22,441 nucleotides of DNA. It comes from SIG299 sp045593825. GTDB lineage: Bacteria; Bacillota; Clostridia; Lachnospirales; Lachnospiraceae. The stretch is taken from assembly GCA_045593825.1 (NCBI GenBank), contig JAZNXI010000068.1, positions 1 to 22,441 of the forward strand. The letters are read 5' to 3'. Both the position numbers and the translations under genes were made by a program. Shown here piece by piece: positions 1-6,483 of the stretch. The notes under the pieces were generated by a model that did not search any database, was not told where the DNA came from, and saw nothing but the letters and a program-made list of their open reading frames with translations. Positions within the stretch are counted from its first letter, which is position 1. Every line of letters starts with the position of its first letter.

Positions 1-1197
1 GACCGCTTGGCCTCCGACTTGGGTATAATTTGCCAGAGCAACAAACGCCATATAAAGCATAACTTCGGAATTAAACCAGCCGGAATTTACAGAAAACTCG
101 CCCAACACCAATGCAGCTATGATACTTAACGGCGTAGATAACATGGAAGGCGTATTTAGGGCAGCCAGCTTCAGACCGTCCACTGCCAGTTCCAGGATCA
201 GAAACTGAAAGATCAGCGGCACATGGACCGTTTCTTTTATATTAATAAATGCCAGCCATTCCGGTATCAGATGCGTATTTTGCATAAGGAGAAGAAACGT
301 CGGCGTCATAAACAGCGAAATGAATGCGATAAGAAAGCGGGCAAACCTCAGATACGTACCCGTGATCGGAGGAAAATAATAATCGTCTGCCTCCTCCACA
401 ATGTCAAAGATGGACGTAGGAATGATCATGACCGACGGCGAATTATCCACAAGCACGATGATATTTCCTTCCAGAACACACGCTGCTGCCGTATCCGGAC
501 GCTCCGTATATTTGAATTTCGGAAATGGATTATACCACTTTTTCTTATACAGACACTCTGCCAGACTTTCCTGATTCATGGTCAAACTTTCCACAGAAAT
601 ATTTTGCATACGTCGACGAATCTCTGTCAGATACTTTTCATCCACACGGTCTGCCATGTAACAAATGGCAATATCCGTATGAGACACGGTACCCACACTG
701 CAGTATTCCATAGTAAGCTTCGGGTCCCGGATGCGGCGTCTGATAAGCGCTGTATTGAACACCAGCGTTTCCACAAAACCATCCCTGGAGCCACGCATTA
801 CCTTATCCTTTTCCGGTTCTCCTACGCTTCTGGCAGGATAGGTTCTGATATCAATGGAAATTGTCTGTCCGTAGCCTTCAATCAGCAGGCAAGGCGCACC
901 GGAAAGCACGCTGTTAACTGCAGTCTGCATATCCTTCAGCACTTCCACTTCCACATACGGAATCTGATACTTTGCAAACATCGCTGCATTTTCCGGCATA
1001 TCCGCAGGTTTGATGGTGGCAAAGCCCTGCATCAGCTTTTGCATGGTTTCATCCTTTATCATGCCGTCGATAAAAAACAATGCCGCCTGTTTATCCGATA
1101 CCATAAACACTCTTGCTACCACATCAAAGCTAGCGTCCACCCGCAGAGCCTCTTTATATCTGGTCAGTTCCGCATAAAACTGCTCTTTTTCACTCAT
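1..1197 (-). CDS. spoVAF: Spore germination protein, SpoVAF/GerA family (3' end cut by window)
   Basis: The 399 visible codons begin MSEKEQFYAEL at 1197 and stay open to base 1; the family is about 490 residues, so roughly 90 C-terminal residues are missing. SpoVAF/GerA proteins sit in the inner spore membrane and take part in germination. The cytosolic N-terminal domain holds FFIDGMIKDE, then RTYPARSVGEPE, MRGSRDGFVETLVFNTALI with RRRIRDPKLTME, and a KYTERPD segment. Membrane helices start near residue 285 (FARFLIAFISLFMTP). The FIDG...KDE and YTERPD segments favour SpoVAF over germinant-receptor A subunits. The start is supported by a GGAAGG ribosome binding site 10 nt upstream, which lies in a hairpin arm. 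No other spoVA gene is in the window, so the gene seems detached from a spoVA operon. The family is clear; the SpoVAF subtype is less certain. Confidence 0.85.
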   Translation of the reverse strand, partial: MSEKEQFYAELTRYKEALRVDASFDVVARVFMVSDKQAALFFIDGMIKDETMQKLMQGFATIKPADMPENAAMFAKYQIPYVEVEVLKDMQTAVNSVLSGAPCLLIEGYGQTISIDIRTYPARSVGEPEKDKVMRGSRDGFVETLVFNTALIRRRIRDPKLTMEYCSVGTVSHTDIAICYMADRVDEKYLTEIRRRMQNISVESLTMNQESLAECLYKKKWYNPFPKFKYTERPDTAAACVLEGNIIVLVDNSPSVMIIPTSIFDIVEEADDYYFPPITGTYLRFARFLIAFISLFMTPTFLLLMQNTHLIPEWLAFINIKETVHVPLIFQFLILELAVDGLKLAALNTPSMLSTPLSIIAALVLGEFSVNSGWFNSEVMLYMAFVALANYTQVGGQAV

Positions 1198-1240
1198 AAA
1201 AAAACTACCTTCCTTTCTGTTTCCCTGGAAGGTAGTTTTT
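1198..1240 (-). terminator. Terminator-like hairpin over the spoVAF ribosome binding site
   Basis: On the minus strand a perfect 14-bp stem (1240-1227 with 1213-1200) encloses a 13-nt loop and is followed by a run of seven T (1204-1198) ending just before the ATG at 1197. It would terminate transcripts from the DUF4097 gene, whose stop is at 1265. The spoVAF Shine-Dalgarno GGAAGG is in the 3' arm, so the folded hairpin would also hide it. The structure is seen directly; its function is inferred. Confidence 0.75.
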
Positions 1241-1264
1241 GCCGTTTTTGACTGATTTATGCAG

Positions 1265-2392
1265 TTATCTTTCGTAACTTCCGCCGTTTTGCGTGCTGTC
1301 CTGTGTGTCATCCGGTATATTATCTAAAGCTGTACCCACATTCACTGTCTTGGACGCGTCAAATTCCAAGGACACTCTGCCGGAGCCTGCGTCAAAGGTG
1401 AGCAGATACTGCGCTCTCTTACTATCCTTATTGTAATTCTTTTCTGCCTTCTTGCCGTTTAAATAGAAGCTTCCGCTGCCCATATCGGTACGGTAATTGT
1501 AGTCTTCTTCATTTCCGTAAACTACAACGTTCATGGAACCGCTGCCGGATTCGAAATCACACTTTCCTGTAAGAATACCACTAACCTCTACTCTGCCGGA
1601 GCCTGCTTCCGCTCTTAAATCTTTAGCTACGATATCTTCCATAATTACAGTGCCGCTGCCGGATTCCATGGTAGTTACGCCCAGTTCACAATTCTTTACA
1701 ATAAAGGAACCGGAACCGCTGTTAAAAACGCTCTTTCCTGTCGTGCAATCCGAAATATTAACACCACCGGAGCCACTGTCCACCGAAAGCGTTTCTGCTG
1801 CTACATTGGAAATTCCCAGGCCGCCGGAGCCGTTATCTACGTTGAAATCGTCTACCTGAAGGCCAATCAGCTTTGCACTGCCGGAGCCCTTGTCTACGTT
1901 TACTTTTTCAAACACCTTGGAAGCCGGTACACTGACATGAATCTTTGGTGTTTCCGTAAAAGAAACATTCCAAACAAAGTTAATCCGGTCCTCACGGTCA
2001 ATCACCAGGGTTTCATCATCTACAAAAAATTCATATTCCACCGGAATATTCTCATACTCCACAAAAATAACATCACTGTCCCAAACTTCTACAATAAGTT
2101 CTGCGCTTCCCACATTGATATCCAGGGAAGTAATCTCCGCTGCGGTAAACTCTTCCGAACCGCTCATGATTTCTCCGCTGTCGTTGCCGAAATGCATACC
2201 GAGGAAAATTACGTTACCTTCTTCATCCCGGTACCAAAGGCTGTTATCATCATTCTCGAACTCCTCCGGATAAGAAAGTTCATCCTGGATATTTTGTACC
2301 AGGGAAACTCCCAGGGTCAGACATCCGCCAATAATAGATGCAGACAATACCAAAGCAAATAAAAGTGCTGCATACTTAATTAACTGTTTCAT
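1265..2392 (-). CDS. DUF4097-type beta-strand repeat lipoprotein or membrane-anchored protein
   Basis: A 375-residue protein with a hydrophobic N-terminus ending in IIGGC (Cys24), which could be a lipobox or part of a membrane anchor. From about residue 165 a 20-residue unit containing SGSG or GSGG recurs (DKGSGSAKL, DNGSGGLGI, DSGSGGVNI, NSGSGSFIV, ESGSGTVIM, EAGSGRVEV, ESGSGSMNV). This is the pattern of the DUF4097 family, thought to form a stacked beta solenoid at the cell surface. Its ATG overlaps the stop of the upstream LiaF-like gene by one base (TAATG), indicating translational coupling. DUF4097 and LiaF-like proteins often occur together in envelope-stress or two-component contexts, but no kinase or regulator is visible here. 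Biochemical function is unknown. Confidence 0.8.
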   Translation of the reverse strand: MKQLIKYAALLFALVLSASIIGGCLTLGVSLVQNIQDELSYPEEFENDDNSLWYRDEEGNVIFLGMHFGNDSGEIMSGSEEFTAAEITSLDINVGSAELIVEVWDSDVIFVEYENIPVEYEFFVDDETLVIDREDRINFVWNVSFTETPKIHVSVPASKVFEKVNVDKGSGSAKLIGLQVDDFNVDNGSGGLGISNVAAETLSVDSGSGGVNISDCTTGKSVFNSGSGSFIVKNCELGVTTMESGSGTVIMEDIVAKDLRAEAGSGRVEVSGILTGKCDFESGSGSMNVVVYGNEEDYNYRTDMGSGSFYLNGKKAEKNYNKDSKRAQYLLTFDAGSGRVSLEFDASKTVNVGTALDNIPDDTQDSTQNGGSYER

Positions 2393-3060
2393 TACTTCAC
2401 CTCCACGCCACCAAAGAGAGCGGTTGCATTTACATAAACGGTAGGTCCGTCCACCGGGCTGTAATTTCTGGAATTTGCGCAGCCGCCAAATAAAGATATA
2501 TCACTCATCTTTACGGACACATTCGCCGGAAGCAGAATATCTACACCACCAAACACCGCCAAAGCATCAATAGATATATTTTCTGTAATCTTTGCACCAC
2601 GAAGGTCAATGGTAAGTCCACCAAACACCGCTTCGCCGGTCATACCGTAAAACTCATTCTGAACCACCAGATTCTTACCGGAGAACACCACCAGTTCTTC
2701 GGTTCGTAAATCATTCGGAACCTTCACCCTTCCCAAATTTAAATGGAACAGGTTTTTAAATACCATAACTCCACCGATTAAAATCATAACCGTTGGCACC
2801 AGCATTCTTGACAACACTTCCCATGGAAGCCAGCCTCTGCAACAGGAAAGCAACGCCACACCCAGTACCAGCCCAATGGTATTTCCGATGCGTATACCAT
2901 GCTCCACCATACCAAGCACCGCCGGCACAATGAGAAACAAGGTCCACCATCCTGCAAATAAAAGGTTAATCTCCCAAGCACCTGCCATATGACCAATGAT
3001 GCCGGCACCTGCCGCAATAAATATTAAGCCCCAAAGGACGCTGCTGATTCGCTTTCTCAT
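2392..3060 (-). CDS. LiaF-like transmembrane protein (DUF5668-type N-terminus)
   Basis: A 222-residue protein. Four hydrophobic segments (about residues 7-25, 38-56, 60-75 and 87-101) precede a soluble C-terminal domain in which an FGG motif recurs four times (AVFGGLTIDL, AVFGGVDILL, SLFGGCANS, ALFGGVEVK). This layout is typical of LiaF-like proteins, which in Bacilli inhibit the LiaRS cell-envelope stress system. The start MRKRISS at 3060 is chosen because GAGGAG lies 7 nt upstream; an in-frame ATG at 3138 would add 26 Cys- and Lys-containing residues and overlaps the likely promoter. It is co-transcribed with the DUF4097 gene. No LiaR or LiaS homologue is in the window, so a role in envelope-stress signalling is only inferred. 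Confidence 0.8.
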   Translation of the reverse strand: MRKRISSVLWGLIFIAAGAGIIGHMAGAWEINLLFAGWWTLFLIVPAVLGMVEHGIRIGNTIGLVLGVALLSCCRGWLPWEVLSRMLVPTVMILIGGVMVFKNLFHLNLGRVKVPNDLRTEELVVFSGKNLVVQNEFYGMTGEAVFGGLTIDLRGAKITENISIDALAVFGGVDILLPANVSVKMSDISLFGGCANSRNYSPVDGPTVYVNATALFGGVEVK

Positions 3061-3109
3061 AAATTTCTCCTCACTTTTCTTTGGATTTGTGTTTTCTTTA
3101 TCTACTACT

Positions 3110-3138
3110 ATCTTACACGCACATGGGCAAATAATCAA
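3110..3138 (-). promoter_or_regulatory. Sigma-A-like promoter of the LiaF-like/DUF4097 pair
   Basis: On the minus strand TTGATT (3138-3133) is followed after 17 nt by TAAGAT (3115-3110), about 50 nt before the ATG at 3060. Each box matches consensus at four of six positions with ideal spacing. It lies downstream of the rplT terminator, as expected for an independent unit. Confidence 0.55.
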
Positions 3139-3175
3139 ATTAATGTTCCATTAGAAAACGCTGAGGAAATCTCAT

Positions 3176-3208
3176 AAACAGAAAAGCGCGCCACTTTCGT
3201 GACGCGCT
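3176..3208 (-). terminator. Intrinsic terminator after rplT
   Basis: A GC-rich hairpin on the minus strand, AGCGCGTCAC (3208-3199), a GAAA tetraloop, then GTGGCGCGCT (3194-3185) followed by TTTCTGTTT. The 10-bp stem has one wobble pair. It lies 21 bases past the rplT stop and closes the infC-rpmI-rplT operon. Confidence 0.9.
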
Positions 3209-3228
3209 CATGAATTCAAAAGTTCTAT

Positions 3229-3585
3229 TTAAGCTAACTTGCTCTTTGCAACTTCTGCAAGTGCTGTGAAAGCAGCTGCATCGTTAACAGCGAGCTCAGC
3301 GAGCATCTTTCTGTTGATCTGAACATCAGCTAACTTTAAACCATACATAAACTTGCTGTAAGAAAGACCATTCATTCTGGCAGCTGCATTGATTCTAGCG
3401 ATCCATAACTGTCTGAACTGTCTCTTCTTTTCTTTTCTGCCTGCATAAGAGGATGTTAATGCTCTCATTACGGACTGCTTTGCAACTCTATACTGCTTGC
3501 TTCTGGAGCCTCTGTAGCCCTTAGCCAGCTTTAATACTCTATTGTGCTTCTTTCTAGCGTTCATTCCGCCTTTAACTCTTGCCAT
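3229..3585 (-). CDS. rplT: 50S ribosomal protein L20
   Basis: A 118-residue protein of normal length for L20, starting MARVKGGMNARKKHNR, with the basic N-terminal extension that threads into 23S rRNA and the conserved RQLWIARINAAAR segment near residues 58-70. L20 is essential for early 50S assembly and in Firmicutes also represses its own operon by binding the infC leader, a candidate for which is present here at 4390-4590. It is last in the infC-rpmI-rplT operon, 27 nt after rpmI and directly before a strong terminator. A GGAGGGAAAAAGACA segment supplies the ribosome binding site. Confidence 0.98.
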   Translation of the reverse strand: MARVKGGMNARKKHNRVLKLAKGYRGSRSKQYRVAKQSVMRALTSSYAGRKEKKRQFRQLWIARINAAARMNGLSYSKFMYGLKLADVQINRKMLAELAVNDAAAFTALAEVAKSKLA

Positions 3586-3612
3586 TGTCTTTTTCCCTCC
3601 TTACACCAAATC

Positions 3613-3810
3613 TTACAGATATGGTAAAATCTTCTTCATATTCTTCTCGTTTGTCTTGTCCATCATCTCTGCTTTTCTGAGATCTCTCTTAGTCTTTCTG
3701 GACTTCTTTGTGAGGATGTGCTGCTTACCAGCCTTCATTCTCTTTAACTTTCCTGTACCTGTCATTGTAAAACGCTTTGCTGCTGCTTTACTTGTCTTTA
3801 CCTTAGGCAT
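3613..3810 (-). CDS. rpmI: 50S ribosomal protein L35
   Basis: A 65-residue, strongly basic protein with the L35 pattern MPKVKTSKAAAKRF near the N-terminus, KLKRMKAGKQHILTKKS in the middle and RDLRKAEMM towards the end. It is a small component of the large ribosomal subunit. The ribosome binding site is AAGGAGG, 9 nt before the ATG. It is the middle gene of the operon; the 71-nt gap from infC holds no obvious terminator, so co-transcription is expected. Confidence 0.98.
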   Translation of the reverse strand: MPKVKTSKAAAKRFTMTGTGKLKRMKAGKQHILTKKSRKTKRDLRKAEMMDKTNEKNMKKILPYL

Positions 3811-3881
3811 TGTTTTTTCCTCCTTAATACATTCCGGATAAACCGTTGTTTTCCATTTTTACTTAATGCTTTCGCAATTAA

Positions 3882-4388
3882 CTAACGTTTTTCGCCAAGA
3901 AACATAATCATGCTTCTTCCTTCCATCTTAGCAGGCTTTTCGATAACCGCAACATCAGAAACCTTCTCGAAAAAGCTGTCGAGAATCTGCTTGCTTGTTG
4001 CCATGTGAGCCATTTCTCTACCGCGGAAACGAAGAGCAACCTTAACTTTGTCTCCCTTAGAAAGGAACTTCTTGGCCTGATTTGCCTTTGTGTTCAGGTC
4101 GTTCTCATCAATGTTTGGAGATAAGCGAATTTCCTTAACTTCAGTGACCTTCTGCTTCTTCTTGGCTTCTTTTTCTTTTCTTGCCTGCTCATAACGGTAC
4201 TTACCGTAGTCTACAATTTTACATACCGGTGGCTTAGCAGTCGGAGCAATCTTAACGAGGTCAAGCTCTGCTTCCTTCGCCATCTTTAAAGCATCCTTTG
4301 CGGACATAATACCTAACTGTTCGCCGTCTTCTCCGATTAAACGGATTTCTTTGTCTCTGATTTGTTCGTTGATCATTAATTCGCTAAT
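3882..4388 (-). CDS. infC: Translation initiation factor IF-3, started at an AUU codon
   Basis: IF-3 binds the 30S subunit and discriminates against wrong start codons and wrong initiator tRNA. The 168-residue product contains the N-domain (INEQIRDKEIRLIGEDG, then PPVCKIVDYGKYRYEQ) and the C-domain (KEIRLSPNIDENDLNTK, then VKVALRFRGREM). I place the start at ATT (4388-4386), in frame and four codons before the first ATG (4376-4374), because GGAGG (4402-4398) is 9 nt from the ATT but 21 nt from the ATG. AUU starts are established for infC in Escherichia coli and in Bacillus, where IF-3 represses its own non-standard start. With the ATG start the protein would be 164 residues. It leads the infC-rpmI-rplT operon. 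Confidence 0.95.
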   Translation of the reverse strand: MSELMINEQIRDKEIRLIGEDGEQLGIMSAKDALKMAKEAELDLVKIAPTAKPPVCKIVDYGKYRYEQARKEKEAKKKQKVTEVKEIRLSPNIDENDLNTKANQAKKFLSKGDKVKVALRFRGREMAHMATSKQILDSFFEKVSDVAVIEKPAKMEGRSMIMFLGEKR

Positions 4389-4389
4389 G

Positions 4390-4590
4390 GTTCTGCACCT
4401 CCAAAAAAGATAAAATTAAAAGGATAACCTAAGAAGCTTAGATTATCCTTTACTTTCTGCTGTTTATGCGCGGCATTAACCTAATGATACCTGCAATATT
4501 TAGAAAATAATCAAACCCTTTTGCGACCTAAGTGCTGGGGGTGAGAGTGGATACTCTGCTTCTTAGTTGGACGATTGCTCGTCACACACT
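4390..4590 (-). promoter_or_regulatory. Ribosomal protein L20-type leader (transcription attenuator) of infC
   Basis: About 200 nt lie between the infC promoter and its start codon, with a strong terminator at the end. The position, length and structure match the L20 leader of Firmicutes, where L20 binds an rRNA-like fold and favours early termination. A GAGT/ACTC hairpin lies near 4544-4557. The segment CTAAGAAGC (4566-4558) is fully complementary to GCTTCTTAG (4437-4429) in the loop and 3' arm of the terminator, so it could act as an antiterminator. The family assignment rests on position and structure and was not tested with a covariance model. Confidence 0.75.
4411..4451 (-). terminator. 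Attenuator terminator in the infC leader
   Basis: A 15-bp stem (4451-4437 with 4433-4419, one G-U pair) with a 3-nt loop is followed by a T-rich tail (TTTTAATTTTATC). It lies just before the infC Shine-Dalgarno, so if formed it would stop transcription ahead of all three genes. The loop and 3' arm are complementary to an upstream leader segment. Confidence 0.85.
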
Positions 4591-4595
4591 CAAAT

Positions 4596-4624
4596 ATGAT
4601 AACACAAGCAATCACTTATGTCAA
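4596..4624 (-). promoter_or_regulatory. Strong sigma-A promoter of infC-rpmI-rplT
   Basis: On the minus strand a perfect TTGACA (4624-4619), 17 nt, then TATCAT (4601-4596) preceded by TGT, giving an extended -10. It begins 9 nt after the purE stop at 4633. It is the best promoter match in the window, as expected for a ribosomal operon. Confidence 0.85.
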
Positions 4625-4632
4625 CATATTTT

Positions 4633-5145
4633 TTACATTTCTTCTAAATACTTTTTGTAACCTACGGTTTCGATTTTTTCTTTCTTAACCATTACGCTGT
4701 CCTTTAAGGATGCGGCATAGTCTTCAATCTTCTTTAACATTTCATCATCCGATACTGCAAGCATCTTAGCCGCAAGGATACCAGCGTTCTGTGCGCCGTT
4801 GATTGCTACGGTTGCTACAGGAATTCCGCCCGGCATCTGTACGATGGAGTACAAGGAATCCACACCGCTTAAAGTCTTTGTGTGAATCGGCACGCCGATA
4901 ACAGGCAGTGGGAAAATAGCGGCACACATACCAGGTAAGTGAGCGGCACCGCCGGCACCTGCAATAATTACCTTAAAGCCCTTTTCCTTAGCTGTCTTTG
5001 CGTAATCAAAAAATACGTCAGGCATACGATGTGCGGAAATTACGGTTACCTCGTAATCGATACCGAACTTGTCTAACATCTCTGCTGCCTTGCTCATGAT
5101 AGGAAGATCAGAGTCACTTCCCATTACAATTCCTACTTTTGCCAT
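4633..5145 (-). CDS. purE: N5-carboxyaminoimidazole ribonucleotide mutase PurE
   Basis: A 170-residue cytosolic enzyme of de novo purine synthesis that converts N5-carboxyaminoimidazole ribonucleotide to 4-carboxy-5-aminoimidazole ribonucleotide. The signatures are complete: GSDSDLP near residues 9-15, SAHRMP near 38-43, and AGAGGAAHLPGM, followed by the VIGVPIHT and QMPGGIPVATVAI segments that form the octamer active site. The SAHR-type sequence points to class I, which normally works with the carboxylase PurK. No purK or other pur gene is in the window, and the upstream neighbour is a membrane protease. GGGAGG lies 8 nt before the ATG. No terminator separates it from the infC promoter, so read-through would meet the infC attenuator. 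Confidence 0.97.
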   Translation of the reverse strand: MAKVGIVMGSDSDLPIMSKAAEMLDKFGIDYEVTVISAHRMPDVFFDYAKTAKEKGFKVIIAGAGGAAHLPGMCAAIFPLPVIGVPIHTKTLSGVDSLYSIVQMPGGIPVATVAINGAQNAGILAAKMLAVSDDEMLKKIEDYAASLKDSVMVKKEKIETVGYKKYLEEM

Positions 5146-5214
5146 TTTAAAATCCTCCCGGGGGTTTTATTTTTTATGTACTTTCAAGCAGTCACGCTGC
5201 CCCATAAACTTATT

Positions 5215-6447
5215 TTACTTGTTTTTCATACACTTTTCAAGTGCTTCCACTCTCTGACTGATGGTTGGGTGGGAATAGGTAAGTGCCACCACAATCGGAT
5301 GCGGTGTCAGGCAGGAGAAATTATTCTTTGCCAGCTTTTTCAAACCGGAAATCAATGCTTCGCCGTAACCGTTATCTGCTGCAAACTTATCTGCCGCATA
5401 TTCAAACTTTCTGGATAAGCTGCTGGCAAACAGACCGATAAACGGAGAAATGAATGCCATGCACACTGTGCCTGCCAGCACAAATGCGAAACCATAGTTC
5501 ACACCGTCAAAGCCGAAATCCTTATAAATCTCAGGCAGGGATACTACCGCCCACAGGGATACTGCAATCATCAGCACGTTTACCACATTGATACCCAGAA
5601 GTTTTATAGTATCCTTGTGCTTGTTGTGCCCCATTTCGTGAGCGAACACCGCAATGATTTCATCCTCGGTCATCTGCTCTAATAAAGTGTCGTAAAGAAC
5701 GATGGTCTTCATTTTGCCAAAACCGCCAAAGTAGGCATTTGCCTTAGTGGAACGCTTAGAACCGTCGGAAACGCTGATCTGGCGCACGGTACAGCCGTTC
5801 TTTTCCAGGAGCTCTGTTAAGCGGGTTCTCAATTCGCCTTCTTCCAGAGGAGTCAGCTTATTAAAAATACGGGTGAACACCGGCTGTAAAAATACCATGA
5901 TAACCAAAAATGCCATAATCACGGCGGTAAGAATAATCAATAACCAGTTGCCAAGGGCCTGATGCACCGCAACCACGATGCAGATAAGACCGCACATTAA
6001 GCCAAGGCTGATAACCGTTTCTTTGATTAAATCCACCACAAAGGTTTTCTTTGTCATTTTGTTAAAGCCGTATTTCTGCTCGATACCCATGTTTCTGACA
6101 TAGGAAAAAGGTGTAGACCAAACCAGACTGATTACGGTATCCGCAATCATAATGGCAATGGCAGCGCTGTATAAGCCTTCTGCGCCTACTAAATTTACAA
6201 CAGCAGCATAACCGTCCAGACCGATTAACAGGAACGCTACCACATAAGACACAAGATGACGCCATAAAGAAAGTTTGTTACATTCCTTGTCGTAAGCCAG
6301 CCAGCGCTTGTACTCTTCCTTATCGTAGATATCTGCTACGTTTGCAGGGATTTCACGCTCTGCGGATTTGGTATCCAGATAATGCATCAGGGTATCAAAT
6401 AAAAATGTGATGCCCATGACAATTAGTGCCAGAACTTTATAATTCAT
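5215..6447 (-). CDS. M48 family membrane zinc endopeptidase (Ste24/CAAX protease-like)
   Basis: A 410-residue integral membrane protease. The N-terminal half has several hydrophobic helices, as in the Peptidase_M48_N region of Ste24 enzymes. The catalytic motif is HEMGH (His270, Glu271, His274), with the third zinc ligand in EYAAD (Glu349) and a C-terminal YSHPTISQRVEAL segment typical of the family. Eukaryotic Ste24 cleaves prenylated CAAX proteins; bacterial members act on membrane or misfolded proteins and their substrates are mostly unknown. The start MNYKVLAL at 6447 is chosen because GGAGA lies 8 nt upstream; an ATG at 6474 would add nine charged residues. It follows the M29 aminopeptidase gene by 36 nt, so the two peptidases are probably co-expressed. 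Confidence 0.9.
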   Translation of the reverse strand: MNYKVLALIVMGITFLFDTLMHYLDTKSAEREIPANVADIYDKEEYKRWLAYDKECNKLSLWRHLVSYVVAFLLIGLDGYAAVVNLVGAEGLYSAAIAIMIADTVISLVWSTPFSYVRNMGIEQKYGFNKMTKKTFVVDLIKETVISLGLMCGLICIVVAVHQALGNWLLIILTAVIMAFLVIMVFLQPVFTRIFNKLTPLEEGELRTRLTELLEKNGCTVRQISVSDGSKRSTKANAYFGGFGKMKTIVLYDTLLEQMTEDEIIAVFAHEMGHNKHKDTIKLLGINVVNVLMIAVSLWAVVSLPEIYKDFGFDGVNYGFAFVLAGTVCMAFISPFIGLFASSLSRKFEYAADKFAADNGYGEALISGLKKLAKNNFSCLTPHPIVVALTYSHPTISQRVEALEKCMKNK

Positions 6448-6483
6448 AAAATTTTCTCCTTCGTATTCTCCCAATTTTATTTC

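Noticed and set aside
223..1251. A long plus-strand reading frame of 342 codons
   Set aside because: It runs antisense to the spoVAF-like gene, whose minus-strand translation carries clear family motifs. The plus-strand product is rich in Cys, His and Arg and has no ribosome binding site, so it is a shadow frame.
1198..1270. A sigma-G promoter for spoVAF (TGCATA near 1261 as -35)
   Set aside because: TGCATA fits the -35 pattern, but 17-18 nt later there is only AAAACTA, which matches CATnnTA poorly, so I did not annotate it.
3061..3138. The longer N-terminus for the LiaF-like protein (ATG at 3138)
   Set aside because: The extra 26 residues are not family-like, the interval holds a promoter, and GAGGAG sits correctly before the ATG at 3060.
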